Source: DATFVA01 sp963839165 (GTDB lineage Bacteria > Bacteroidota > Ignavibacteria > Ignavibacteriales > Ignavibacteriaceae). From it: 64,000 nucleotides of DNA. Below the pieces are notes generated by a model. It was not told the DNA's origin. It did not search any database and saw nothing but the letters and a program-made list of their open reading frames with translations. The DNA lies in NCBI GenBank assembly GCA_963839165.1, contig CAWIUG010000049.1, forward strand, positions 62,001 through 126,000, given 5' to 3'. Positions 41,719 through 51,473 of this stretch are shown here, piece by piece (within the stretch, counting starts at the first letter, position 1; the number at the start of each line of letters is the position of its first letter). A program made the position numbers and the translations under genes.

Positions 41719-42925
41719 TATCTGAAGTTTCTTTTTATTCTTGAAAATAGTTTCTTGTTGTAATTATTATAGTTATCTCTGGTTTCCTCTAACGAGTCAC
41801 CTCCGAATTTGAGCAGAAAATGCTTTGCAATCACCCAGGCCAGCATAGCTTCAGCGATAACTGCACATGCCGGTACTGCCACAAAATCGCTCCGCTCTCT
41901 CCTGGATTCAATTTTTTTCATTGTCCTTAGGTCGACACTTTCAACAGGACTCATTAAGGTGGCAATCGGCTTCATTGCAGAACGGACAATTATCGGCATT
42001 CCATTCGAAATTCCGCCTTCAATTCCTCCGGCACGATTTGTTTTTCTTCTTATTCTTTCTCCTGATTTTATTATTTCGTCGTGTGATTCGGAACCCGTGC
42101 GTTCGGCTGATTCAAATCCTGTACCTATCGACACCGCCTTTACTGCATTTATTGACATTATAGCCGCGGCTATATCAGCATCAAGTTTAAGATCATACTG
42201 CATAAAACTTCCTAGTCCTGCAGGCACTCCCGATGCTGCGGTTATAAATGTACCTCCAAGTGTATCCCCTTTCTTCTTAACCTGTTTGATCTTATTTATT
42301 ATCCGGATTTCATGTTCTTTATCAAGCACCCTAACATCACTTTTATCTGCTTCAACCGACAGATCCCAGGCAGAAAAGTTTCTGGGGATTTTATTTCCGG
42401 TCATATCATCAAACATATTAGCATCCGGGTATTCACCACCGATACTTTCCACATAACTTCCGATAAAAATATCAAATTCCTCAAGCAGTCTTCTCGCTAC
42501 AGTTCCTGCTGCTACTCTTGCTGCAGTTTCTCTTGCGCTGGATCGTTCAATTGAATTTCTTATGTCATTGTAATTAAATTTGGTAATACCTACCAGATCT
42601 GCGTGTCCTGGTCTTGGAACTGTGACCCTTTCCACCTTACCTTTTTCAGCCTCAGGTGACATCTGGGTTTTCCAGTTTTCCCAGTCCTTATTCTTTATCA
42701 GCAATGAAATCGGTGAGCCAATTGTTTTCTGAAACCTGATGCCCGCCAAAATCTCGGCAGAATCAGATTCAATTTTCATTCGGTGGCCCCTCCCGTAACC
42801 GGCCTGTCTTCTTTTTAGGTGATAATTTAAATAGCTGTTTTCAATAGCCAGGTTGGAAGGGATACCGTCAAGTATCACAGTAAGTGCCTTTCCATGGATT
42901 CCCCTGCGGTAAGGAAGCGTATCAT
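41718..42925 (-). CDS. aroC: Chorismate synthase, N-terminus interrupted by a one-base deletion
   Basis: The last enzyme of the shikimate pathway; it makes chorismate from EPSP using reduced FMN. The main frame starts at VILDGIPSNL and contains RRQAGYGRGHRM, RPGHADLVGITKF, SSARETAARVAAGTVARR, GSFMQYDLKLDADIAAA, GIEGGISNGMPI and RRERSDFVAVPA, all characteristic. The expected beginning MIRFLTAGESHGKAL is encoded at 42925-42880, but with CC where CCC is needed (plus-strand GG at 42896-42897), so the frame shifts within GESHG. Restoring that base gives about 402 residues. Chorismate synthase is normally single-copy and needed for aromatic amino acids, so a base-calling error is more likely than true loss. 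AGGA precedes the ATG at 42925. Confidence 0.88.
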
Positions 42926-42960
42926 TTCATATCCTGTAAAATGTTGAGGAGATAATATAA

Positions 42961-42990
42961 AAAAAACGCCCGAATATAACGGGCGTTTTT
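42961..42990. terminator. Bidirectional-looking intrinsic terminator after degQ
   Basis: CGCCCG (42967-42972) and CGGGCG (42980-42985) form the core of a stem flanked by A6 and T5 tracts on either side. On the minus strand it ends the degQ transcript and precedes the aroC start at 42925. The symmetric A/T tracts would let it work in both directions. Confidence 0.8.
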
Positions 42991-43007
42991 GTTAAAGATT
43001 TCCTGCC

Positions 43008-44492
43008 TTATTCAGGTATTTCCAATGCGTAAAACCTTTTATTTCCCTGTGAGTCAGTTACCCGGATCATAACTGATTTTCCTTTATTATCATCGATGAT
43101 GCTCTTAAAATCACTCACAGAATCGACCTTCTTTTTGTTAGCTTCAAGGATTACCAGACCCTGGAATAGTCTCTGGTCTTCGGCTTTGCTGTAGGGTTTT
43201 ACTTCTGTAATCATCACTCCATGATCAACACTATACTGAGATTTTTCCTGGGAGTTCAGATTCCTTATGGTTAGCCCGAGGTCATCAAAGGCTGTGGCTG
43301 AACTGCTTCCATTATTTTCATTCTCATTATTCTCCTTATTAACAACAGGCTCACTGCTTTGTTCAGTTTCCCTTGCTTTCAGGGTGACATCTCTTGTAAT
43401 CTCCTTACCGTCCCTGAAAATAGTCAGCGTAACGGTGGATCCGGCGCTCTTTCCTGCAATATAGCTCTGGAGAGTATTAGGTTCATTTACATCTTTTCCG
43501 TCTACTTTAAGTATGACATCGCCTGCTTTTATATCGGCTTTGCTTGCCGATCCTCCCTCAACAAGTCCCTGTACAATAACACCTTCAGGTTTACTCATAC
43601 CAAGGGCTTTAGCCATTGCGTTATCAACTTCACCAATGTTCACACCTATATATCCACGACTTATTTTTCCATGTGCGATAAGGTCTTTTGCAACTGATTT
43701 TGCCATATTAATAGGAATAGCAAATCCGTAGCCGATATATGTTCCTGTTCTTCCAGCCGCAATAGCCGAGTTAATACCTATTACTGCTCCGGACAGATCA
43801 ACCAATGCACCTCCGCTGTTACCAGGATTTATAGCAGCATCTGTCTGTATGAAGTTTTCAACTCCATAGCTGTTTTTAATTAATCCCAACTGTCCTCTTC
43901 CGATTGCACTGACAATTCCAGCTGTAACAGTTGATGAAAGCGAAAGCGGGTTGCCTATAGCCATTACCCATTGCCCTACTTTCAGGTTATCGGAATCTCC
44001 GAGGTAAGCCACTGGAAGATCTTTAGCATCAATTTTTATTACTGCAAGGTCGGTTAATGGATCAGTACCAACAACAGTGGCATCGAAAGTTCTTTTATCT
44101 GAAAGTCCAACTGTTACCTTATTTGCATTCTCAACCACATGGTTATTAGTAAGTATATAGCCATCGTCAGAAATTATAATCCCGCTTCCTGTTCCTTTCT
44201 GTTCCTGTGGCATATCCTTAAAAGGAAAAAAGAAGAAGTCGCTATGGGGATTTTCAGCTTCAGAAACAACAGTTATCTGAACAATAGTAGGGGTAACTTT
44301 GGCTGCAGTTTCGATAAAAGCTTTGCTGAATGAAGTCGCATCCGCATCAAGGTTAACGGGCGGGTTACTTGCACCAAGATTTATATCTGCTAATCCTGGT
44401 CTCACCAATCCGAAACCGGAAACAAGCAGCGCTCCGAAAAGGATTCCTGCAAACACCAAGGCAAATGCACCAAATAATCTTTTTGATTTCAT
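43008..44492 (-). CDS. degQ: Periplasmic serine protease Do/DegQ (HtrA)
   Basis: A 494-residue trypsin-like protease and chaperone of the cell envelope. It has an N-terminal signal/anchor segment (about 7-30), the catalytic triad His118 (ILTNNHVVE), Asp148 (DPLTDLAVIKID) and Ser226 (INPGNSGGALVD), then two PDZ domains (around RGYIGVNIGEVDN and the C-terminal GLTIRNLNSQEKSQYSV). A Ser/Asn/Glu-rich linker between the PDZ domains (NNENENNGSSS) is low complexity. The ATG is preceded by TTTGGAGGAA, a strong ribosome-binding site. It lies 80 bases downstream of recO and is followed by a strong terminator. Confidence 0.95.
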   Translation of the reverse strand: MKSKRLFGAFALVFAGILFGALLVSGFGLVRPGLADINLGASNPPVNLDADATSFSKAFIETAAKVTPTIVQITVVSEAENPHSDFFFFPFKDMPQEQKGTGSGIIISDDGYILTNNHVVENANKVTVGLSDKRTFDATVVGTDPLTDLAVIKIDAKDLPVAYLGDSDNLKVGQWVMAIGNPLSLSSTVTAGIVSAIGRGQLGLIKNSYGVENFIQTDAAINPGNSGGALVDLSGAVIGINSAIAAGRTGTYIGYGFAIPINMAKSVAKDLIAHGKISRGYIGVNIGEVDNAMAKALGMSKPEGVIVQGLVEGGSASKADIKAGDVILKVDGKDVNEPNTLQSYIAGKSAGSTVTLTIFRDGKEITRDVTLKARETEQSSEPVVNKENNENENNGSSSATAFDDLGLTIRNLNSQEKSQYSVDHGVMITEVKPYSKAEDQRLFQGLVILEANKKKVDSVSDFKSIIDDNKGKSVMIRVTDSQGNKRFYALEIPE

Positions 44493-44572
44493 GTCTATTC
44501 CTCCAAATTATAAATTCAATTTTTTAAGACTTAGCCTGCATTGCTGCATTTGTATCAACTATCTATAAAGCC

Positions 44573-45313
44573 TCATTTGAATAACTGAATTGACTGTAAG
44601 CCCTTAAAATCGGGAACATGATGTTTTGCGTAGCGTTCAAGAAAAACAACTGCCTTTTCTTTCACTGATTTACTTATTTTTTCTGCCTGTTTATTGTATT
44701 TTAGACACATCAGGTAGTCAAAAAGTTCCATATCGATTATGTAAGAATATAAATTATCCCGACTGCATTGTTCACAAAAAATACCCAAATCGAAATTGTA
44801 ACCCAAATTTTCATTTGTGAAATTTGATTTACCGCAAGATATGCATTTTTCAAACTGCACCTCATATCCGCTGTCTGTAAGAAAAAATAAAAAGTATCTG
44901 CCGAACAATACCAAAGGTTCTTCATTAGATGTATCGAGAAGGGATAGGATTCTTACTGTACCGGAAAAGAGTCTGAGATTGATTTCGTGCTCGGGAGTAA
45001 GCTTCTTCAGCAGCTCGAGTACAGCAAGTGAATACTGGAGCTTTTCAAAATTATCTTTAATACCTGGAAAATGTGAGATAATTGAGGCCCCCGAAACGAT
45101 CTGTACTTCTCTTGTATCTTTTTTGTACAGAACGATTTCTATATGATTAAGAGGATTTACTACCGTTCCGATCCTGCTTTTAGAACTTCTTCCCCCTTTA
45201 AGTATGCCCGACAGCCTGCCATGATCCCTGGTAAAGAAAGAAGCTATCGTACTGGTATCACCATAGTTTATCTTGTTAAGAACTATGGCTTCAGTCTTTA
45301 TTATTTCGCTCAT
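44573..45313 (-). CDS. recO: DNA repair protein RecO
   Basis: A 246-residue protein that loads RecA with RecR/RecF. It has the N-terminal OB fold with TEAIVLNKINYGDTSTIASFF and a cysteine cluster, CISCG with CEQC, typical of the zinc-binding RecO form. The length is normal. It overlaps the mtnA stop by 4 bases, so it is likely translated from the same mRNA as the methionine-salvage gene, a grouping without obvious functional logic. Confidence 0.93.
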   Translation of the reverse strand: MSEIIKTEAIVLNKINYGDTSTIASFFTRDHGRLSGILKGGRSSKSRIGTVVNPLNHIEIVLYKKDTREVQIVSGASIISHFPGIKDNFEKLQYSLAVLELLKKLTPEHEINLRLFSGTVRILSLLDTSNEEPLVLFGRYFLFFLTDSGYEVQFEKCISCGKSNFTNENLGYNFDLGIFCEQCSRDNLYSYIIDMELFDYLMCLKYNKQAEKISKSVKEKAVVFLERYAKHHVPDFKGLQSIQLFK

Positions 45314-46326
45314 TTTATAAAATTATAAGGAAAGCTGAATATACCTTCTTCGGTAATAATTCCTTTGATCAGGTGAGCTGGAGTAACATCAAATGCAGGT
45401 GTGTATGCTTCATCAATTCCTGGCGAAAGCTGAATCCCGTTGGGTGTAGTGATTTCATTCTTGTTCCGGAACTCGATTATTATTTCTTCTCCGCTCGCGA
45501 TTTTTCTGTCAATAGTAGTTGTAGGCGCTGCCACGTAAAAAGGAATCTCATGATAGAAACAGTTAACGGCCAGGTTATATGTACCTATCTTGTTAGCTGT
45601 ATCCCCGTTAAGTGCGATACGATCAGCTCCCACAATTGCAAAATCAACCTTCCCCGATCTTAATAGCGACGCAGATGCTGAATCATTCAGCACAGAGAAA
45701 GGAATACCGTTCTTCTCAAGTTCAAAAGCTGTCAGTCTTAATCCCTGAAGCAGAGGCCGGGTTTCATCCGCAAAAACATAATTTACGAGGCCTTTTTGGA
45801 AACCCGTTTTTATTACATTAAACGCGGTACCCTCACCACCGGTTGCAAGTTTACCTGTGTTGCAATGAGTAATTATGGATGACTTTTTCAGGAAAATATT
45901 TAGTCCGTACTCACCTATCTTCCGGCATTTTTCTATATCATCGTTATGAAGTTCCTTAGCCTTTGCCAGTAATACCTTGTATGGATTTTCAGTAGGATCA
46001 AGTTTATTAAAAACCTTCCTCATAAGTTCCAGGGCCATAAAAAGATTTACGGCTGTGGGACGTGTTCTTTCAAGCCTTTTATATGCCGCGTCAAATGAAT
46101 CCCGGGGGGAGAGGTTATCAGGTCTTTTTACTGACAGGGCAAGTCCGTAAGCGGCAGTGATGCCTATTGCAGGGGCTCCTCTTACCTCAAGCTTCTCGAT
46201 AGCTTCCGCTATCCTGTTATAATCGTCGGTCTTTATGTATTCTTCCTTGAATGGAAGTTTCGTCTGATCCAGGAAAACCAGCAGATCATTTTCAAACTTC
46301 AGGGAGAAATACTCAGTCCTGTTCAT
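45310..46326 (-). CDS. mtnA: S-methyl-5-thioribose-1-phosphate isomerase
   Basis: Methionine salvage enzyme that converts methylthioribose-1-P to methylthioribulose-1-P. The 338-residue protein shows VRGAPAIGITAAYGLAL, the catalytic-Cys motif THCNTGKLATGG, DETRPLLQGLRLTAFEL, DFAIVGADRIALNGDTANK with the catalytic Asp, and the final GIITEEGIF. It overlaps the PfkB kinase by 14 bases and recO by 4. No mtnB, mtnC, mtnD or mtnK is adjacent. Confidence 0.93.
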   Translation of the reverse strand: MNRTEYFSLKFENDLLVFLDQTKLPFKEEYIKTDDYNRIAEAIEKLEVRGAPAIGITAAYGLALSVKRPDNLSPRDSFDAAYKRLERTRPTAVNLFMALELMRKVFNKLDPTENPYKVLLAKAKELHNDDIEKCRKIGEYGLNIFLKKSSIITHCNTGKLATGGEGTAFNVIKTGFQKGLVNYVFADETRPLLQGLRLTAFELEKNGIPFSVLNDSASASLLRSGKVDFAIVGADRIALNGDTANKIGTYNLAVNCFYHEIPFYVAAPTTTIDRKIASGEEIIIEFRNKNEITTPNGIQLSPGIDEAYTPAFDVTPAHLIKGIITEEGIFSFPYNFIK

Positions 46327-47227
46327 CGAACTTTGTCATTTTATAAAATTCACGGTATCGGTCGTGAATACGAAGGTAATTAAGATCCCTAAGTCCATCA
46401 ACACTGAACTTCTCAACACAGAATGAGGCAAGGGTGCTTCCGAATACAACGGCCGACTTTACACTCTCTACACATAGATCATTTGTCTTATGCAGGTAAC
46501 CAATAAATCCTCCTGCGAACGTATCACCTGCTCCTGTGGGATCATATATCATCTCCAGCGGGTATGCCGGAGCAGAGAAAACTATATCTTCCATGAAAAG
46601 CAGAGCGCCATGCTCTCCTTTTTTGATAATAAGTATTTCCGGTCCCATCCCCCTTATTTTTCTTGCAGCCTTGATAAGGTTCGGCTCATGAGCAAGCAGC
46701 CTGGCCTCGGAATCATTTATAATCAGTACATTCGCTCTTTTTAATACTTCCAGAAGTTCTTCTTTTTTACCTTCTATCCAGTAATTCATCGTATCGCATA
46801 CTACAAAATGAGGACTAACCATCTGGTTCAGTACTTTCAGCTGCAGTGAGGGGTCGATGTTGCCGAGACAGACAAATCTTGCCATTCTGAATTTTTCAGG
46901 GATAACAGGATCGAATTTTTCGAATACATTAAGTTCAGTTAATAACGTATCACGAACGTTTAAATCATAGTGATATTTACCCGACCAGCGAAATGTCTTT
47001 CCATCCATAACCTGCAGACCATCTGTATCAATATTATGTTCTTCAAGAAGACGTATATAATTTTTCGGGAAATCGTTTCCTACAACTCCTACAAGGTTTA
47101 TCGGTCCGCTGAAGTAACTGGCGGCCAGGGAAATATAGGTTGCCGATCCTCCGAGAGCATCATTAATCTTATCAAATGGTGTGGCAACTGTATCAAGGGC
47201 AAGTGATCCTACTACAAGTAAACTCAA
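46313..47227 (-). CDS. PfkB-family carbohydrate/nucleoside kinase
   Basis: A 304-residue ribokinase-fold kinase. It has GSLALDTVATPFD at the N-terminus, GGSATYISLAASYFSG and the anion-hole/catalytic motif PTGAGDTFAGGFIGYLH, with NDSEARLLAH in the middle. Substrate cannot be fixed from these motifs. Because it overlaps mtnA by 14 bases, a role in handling a methylthioribose- or nucleoside-derived compound is plausible, although the classic MTR kinase belongs to another fold. Adenosine, ribose or another nucleoside are alternatives. Confidence 0.85.
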   Translation of the reverse strand: MSLLVVGSLALDTVATPFDKINDALGGSATYISLAASYFSGPINLVGVVGNDFPKNYIRLLEEHNIDTDGLQVMDGKTFRWSGKYHYDLNVRDTLLTELNVFEKFDPVIPEKFRMARFVCLGNIDPSLQLKVLNQMVSPHFVVCDTMNYWIEGKKEELLEVLKRANVLIINDSEARLLAHEPNLIKAARKIRGMGPEILIIKKGEHGALLFMEDIVFSAPAYPLEMIYDPTGAGDTFAGGFIGYLHKTNDLCVESVKSAVVFGSTLASFCVEKFSVDGLRDLNYLRIHDRYREFYKMTKFDEQD

Positions 47228-47301
47228 TTTTTCTCCTGTTCTTTTTAATTAGAATTATAAAAATAACCAATTAGGTTTTTAAAACCATAATAAAAGCAGG
47301 A

Positions 47302-47766
47302 TCAGTGCAGATTTATCTCTACATAATCCCAGAAAATCCTGTCCTTTGCATGGTATCTGCTTATAAGTTCAACTGATTGTCTCTGACCTTCCCAGGCCAG
47401 AAGATTTTTGGCTTCTTCAGGATTATACCAGCAATGATCGGTGTGTTCTTCACATATTGTAACCTGTGCTCCTCCTTTAACTTTTGCGGCAAACACGGGG
47501 AGTAGTGAGATTACATTTAATTCATGAGAATAAAAGGTATTTACATTCGGGACAACCCACAGTTTCTCAGGTCGCAGCCCCGTTTCTTCTTTTATCTCCC
47601 GGATCGCCGCCTGGTATGCAGTTTCATCCCTTTCAACTTTTCCGTTCACCATCTGCCAGAGCCCTGGATATATTTCATTTTCGGCTCGCTTAAGGAGGAG
47701 GAATTCGAGACCGTTTTGTGTCTCCCTGAAAATATGAGCCTCAATCATGTTAGATATTATTTTCAT
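47302..47766 (-). CDS. Nudix hydrolase
   Basis: A 154-residue protein with a perfect Nudix box GKVERDETAYQAAIREIKEE followed by TGL (pattern Gx5Ex7REUxEExGU), which binds Mg2+ and cleaves nucleoside diphosphate-X bonds. The surrounding sequence (FLLLKRAENEIYPGLWQMVNG) is of the MutT/dATP-pyrophosphohydrolase type. The exact nucleotide is unknown. It is 16 bases downstream of the large outer-membrane protein and 75 upstream of the PfkB gene. Confidence 0.9.
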   Translation of the reverse strand: MKIISNMIEAHIFRETQNGLEFLLLKRAENEIYPGLWQMVNGKVERDETAYQAAIREIKEETGLRPEKLWVVPNVNTFYSHELNVISLLPVFAAKVKGGAQVTICEEHTDHCWYNPEEAKNLLAWEGQRQSVELISRYHAKDRIFWDYVEINLH

Positions 47767-47782
47767 AACTGATCCTTATTTA

Positions 47783-50700
47783 TTAAAAGTATGCTCTTAC
47801 CTCTGCCCTCGCGGTATGAACAACCCTGTTTAACGCCTGAAGCCTGCCGTCATAACTCACAGTCGACTGAAGAAAAGTATTAATACGGTAATCGAAATTA
47901 AGCCGCCAATAATAATTTTTTCCTATCTGGTTTCCTTCGGTTAATTCAAATGGCAGAAAATTTTCTGCTGTATTTCCGGTTAGTTCATCCCTCTCAAGCT
48001 CTACAGTTAACCTGCCCGTTCCTGCAAAAGACAGGTTGAATCTTAATGTTTGCGCATTAAGGTCTACAACGGTGGGTGTAGCGGGGTAGGTATCTTCGTT
48101 CCGGCCGACCTTTAGTTTAAATCCCACCTCAATATTATCCTGAGGTCTGTAAGAGAAATCAGAGGCCGCGCTGATGCCGTCGATGTTTCTCTTCCTGTTT
48201 GAAGCATCAGGGGCAAAAACTGCATCTTTTGTATTCACAAGATCCGTCTGGTTGCTCAATTCTTTAACCATCCTGAAAGTTATCCTCATACTCCTTTCCC
48301 TGTTATAGGATCTTTCTGTTCCTCCGCTGAACTGGTTCAGACCTTTTGTCTGGGCGTAACGGAATCTGAAGGAAAGATCGGGATCGTTTTCGAAAAGAAA
48401 AATATCTTGTTGAATATAATTTGATCCGTTTATCGTTGTTTCTTCATTTTGAAATGCCGAGAAGTCGAGTAAATATATCCTTTTGTAATCCTCCTCACGA
48501 CTGTTCTCTTCTATTCTCCAGTAGGTCTCAGTCGACAGCGGTTTAAGCAGCTTATAAGCAAAAGAGCCATTATCGAAAATAGCACCATACTGAACTTTCC
48601 ATCGTGTGCTTGTTTTCAGGTTTATAACAGGGAAAAGCTGATCGGTTGGGATAGTAACCTGAACGTAATCGGCATCGTACACTGCGGGTTCAAACTCATT
48701 TTCATCTGCCACCCCGTTGTTATTCAAATCTCCAAGATACCTGTAGTTTCCTGTTCCCTGTGGTACCCTGATGAAAACCTTCTCAAGTTTCGCTGTTCTT
48801 TCTGTTGAAACTTCGTAAAAAAGATCGCCGTTAAGTACGGGATTCCATAAGTTAAATTTCGACTGTGATCTTATTAGTATTGTCTGGTTATCAAGAAATC
48901 CTTTTTTCTTGAAGGGTTCAGTATATTTTTTATCTCTGAATGTAAAGTTGAACGTGCTATTAACCTCTTTGATACCGCTATATGTCAGATCATAGTATTG
49001 AGTGAATGCACGTGCCTGCCTCAGCATTATTCCATCCAGAGGCATATAATCATCTCTTATAGAATATTTGCTGCCTACCTTAAACCCGGGTAGATTTATG
49101 AGCTGCAGGAAGGGAGCAATTTCGTAATATTTAAGACTGGTGCCGAGCAGTGAATCTGACGTTGCGTATTCATCTTTCTTTTTCTCAGCCAGAAACTCAA
49201 TGCCCGGTTTGAGATACCAGAATGCATAATATCCGCTCCCGCTCTGCCGCAGCCAGTTGGTTTTGATACCACCATTTCGTGATTCGACATAATCGAAATT
49301 ATATTGAAGACTATAGGTATTATTATCTGTGAAGCTAAAGATATTGTTATAACGGGTCGACTTAAAATCATCACCTCGATTTAAGATACCTATTGAAGAA
49401 GTAGCAAGCATATTGTCGATAGGCAGCAGGTTCAGGTTGAATTCACGAAGTGTCTCATCCACTCTTGCCTGGTCCTGGGCAACATTATAGAAGCGGTCGA
49501 ATTCCACTTCATTTATCCTGTCAACAGATGTAAACTTACTTTGTATGAACCTGTCTTTTGCGGAAAAGCCGATTTTACCAAGGTTAATATTGCCCAGGTT
49601 TATTTTTTTAGGATCCATTTTAAGATATAAATTCCTTGCATAACCATAGTTGTTTCCGTCATCCAAAGTTGAAAGCTGATTTTGGTCCCATAGACTTCCG
49701 GCATATTCAAGGCTTATGAAAAAATCCTCCAAAGGATTAACATCAACCACGATATTACCTACCTGTTTTCTTTCAGGAATAGGGATGAATATTACCGGAA
49801 GATAACCTCCCTGTCCTTTCCCTGCGAACTGATAATTCCCCAAACTGATTTTTATGTAGTCTCCATTTGACTCTCCCACATAACTGAAAGAAACGTTGTA
49901 AATAGCAGCAGAATCGCCCGGGTTATATACATAATAACTAAATGGTTCATTATTTATGAGCGTATCCACTTTAATATAAGTTCCTCTTACGATTCCCAAT
50001 GAATCCGGTTTTGCAAGACTCACACCTGTTTTCGTAGCTTTATTTCTGTCATCACCTGCATTCTGGAGTATTACTTTATCTGAGTCAGATATTGTTGCAT
50101 CAATAGGGGCATTAGGATCATCCCCTTCTCTAAGGTATTGAAGTTGTATCCCCACTTTATCACCGAGGAAAGAGGATTTCAGCCCAGCTCCAAAGAAGTC
50201 CCTGGTAAACCTTCGATCGGTGTATTCAAAATCTACAGAGATTCGGCTCGCCGATGTAATAAGACGCTGGGGAGTAAAAGTAATCTGAGCATTTCCATAT
50301 TCAATTGTATAATCATTTGCCTCACCTCTCTTCATAGGGATGCCGTCTAAATAAACTTTTTCTGTGCCCGCAATTACCACAATATCCTTTTCGTTATTAA
50401 TGCCAGACAACCGGTAAGGTCCCTGCACTCCATCAATACCGCTGAAATTATTTGTGTTGAATTTACCGCGGGAACTGGCAAGTGAGACATAACCTGATTG
50501 ACTCTTGTAATTAAACTCACCCATAAGTCCCTGTAGTTTCCTGTCGACAACTCCGAATTCTCCCTGCTTGCGAATTAGCTCATAATCGCCAAAGGTACCC
50601 ACAGCATTCGGATGTTTAATCTGGATAAAAACTTTATCAAGCTCTTCAAGCCGTTCAGTATTTCCTTCAGGCTGGATGGGGGTATTCTCATCAGTCAGAG

Positions 50701-51250
50701 CAGCAACGACCTCAATCTCATCTGATAATTTCCCTGAAAGCTGAAGACGCAAACCGCTATTGAGTGTAAAGTCCTTTGTTGTGCCCACAGTAAAGCCTCT
50801 CACAAGAGTTCCGCTTTTTTCTATCCTGTTCCCGAAAATTTCTTCTGAAGTAAACTCTCCACCTGCCGCCTGTGCCACCTGTATCGTATCCTTTCCCCCT
50901 TCTTTCACCTTGATTACCAGGCTTCGTTTTTTATACTCCTTCTGAAGGGAAAGTTGATAAGATCGATATGAAACATAGAGCGTATCAAAAATGGAATAGG
51001 CCAGTGAATCAGAAAGCTGAAATGTTGCAGTCTTATATGAGATAGAATAATCGCTGCGTCTAAGGATCCTACCACGCAGAACTATTTTTTCTGAAAAAGG
51101 AATAATAGAAACCCTCGACAGCGAATAGTGATTATCCAGGCTTACCGGTATTGTATCTGTAACTGTATTTACCAGGTACTGATCCTGAGCCCTTAATGAG
51201 ATTATCAAAAAAAAGAGAAAACCCGGTATTAATAAAAGCTTAAATCTCAA
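47783..51250 (-). CDS. Large predicted outer-membrane beta-barrel protein of unknown function
   Basis: A 1155-residue exported protein: signal peptide ending near LRAQ (about residue 21), then a repeating beta-strand pattern throughout. A conserved stretch, LNSGLRLQLSGKLSDEIEV with AALTDENTPIQPEGNTERL, resembles large surface/secretion-associated proteins of the SprA type, but the protein is much shorter than SprA (over 2000). A possible calcium loop, DLNNNGVADENEFEPA, is at about residue 860. The chain ends RAEVRAYF, with a terminal Phe that suits barrel insertion. I do not recognise the family. It is transcribed divergently from the orphan MacB-type permease; the 223-base gap between them shows no clear element. 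Confidence 0.65.
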   Translation of the reverse strand: MRFKLLLIPGFLFFLIISLRAQDQYLVNTVTDTIPVSLDNHYSLSRVSIIPFSEKIVLRGRILRRSDYSISYKTATFQLSDSLAYSIFDTLYVSYRSYQLSLQKEYKKRSLVIKVKEGGKDTIQVAQAAGGEFTSEEIFGNRIEKSGTLVRGFTVGTTKDFTLNSGLRLQLSGKLSDEIEVVAALTDENTPIQPEGNTERLEELDKVFIQIKHPNAVGTFGDYELIRKQGEFGVVDRKLQGLMGEFNYKSQSGYVSLASSRGKFNTNNFSGIDGVQGPYRLSGINNEKDIVVIAGTEKVYLDGIPMKRGEANDYTIEYGNAQITFTPQRLITSASRISVDFEYTDRRFTRDFFGAGLKSSFLGDKVGIQLQYLREGDDPNAPIDATISDSDKVILQNAGDDRNKATKTGVSLAKPDSLGIVRGTYIKVDTLINNEPFSYYVYNPGDSAAIYNVSFSYVGESNGDYIKISLGNYQFAGKGQGGYLPVIFIPIPERKQVGNIVVDVNPLEDFFISLEYAGSLWDQNQLSTLDDGNNYGYARNLYLKMDPKKINLGNINLGKIGFSAKDRFIQSKFTSVDRINEVEFDRFYNVAQDQARVDETLREFNLNLLPIDNMLATSSIGILNRGDDFKSTRYNNIFSFTDNNTYSLQYNFDYVESRNGGIKTNWLRQSGSGYYAFWYLKPGIEFLAEKKKDEYATSDSLLGTSLKYYEIAPFLQLINLPGFKVGSKYSIRDDYMPLDGIMLRQARAFTQYYDLTYSGIKEVNSTFNFTFRDKKYTEPFKKKGFLDNQTILIRSQSKFNLWNPVLNGDLFYEVSTERTAKLEKVFIRVPQGTGNYRYLGDLNNNGVADENEFEPAVYDADYVQVTIPTDQLFPVINLKTSTRWKVQYGAIFDNGSFAYKLLKPLSTETYWRIEENSREEDYKRIYLLDFSAFQNEETTINGSNYIQQDIFLFENDPDLSFRFRYAQTKGLNQFSGGTERSYNRERSMRITFRMVKELSNQTDLVNTKDAVFAPDASNRKRNIDGISAASDFSYRPQDNIEVGFKLKVGRNEDTYPATPTVVDLNAQTLRFNLSFAGTGRLTVELERDELTGNTAENFLPFELTEGNQIGKNYYWRLNFDYRINTFLQSTVSYDGRLQALNRVVHTARAEVRAYF

Positions 51251-51473
51251 ATGATGACAAGATTTGTGAAGTTATAATCTAAATTTACATACTTCTTTTA
51301 TCAAGTCTATATTACTTCAAACATTACATTTTCCCTGTCCGGCTGATCGAGTAGTTCCATTATTTCCGGCGATTTTTTTATTTTTTAGTCCTTTTAATTT
51401 TTAACCCTTTAGGTTATGTTTGTAATAGTTGTCAGCAAAGTAATGTAATTTACGTCCTTAAAAGCAGGGTATA

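Noticed and set aside
41809..42456. 215-codon frame on the plus strand inside aroC
   Set aside because: Antisense to clear chorismate synthase coding; composition is Ser/Ile-rich shadow translation with no start signal.
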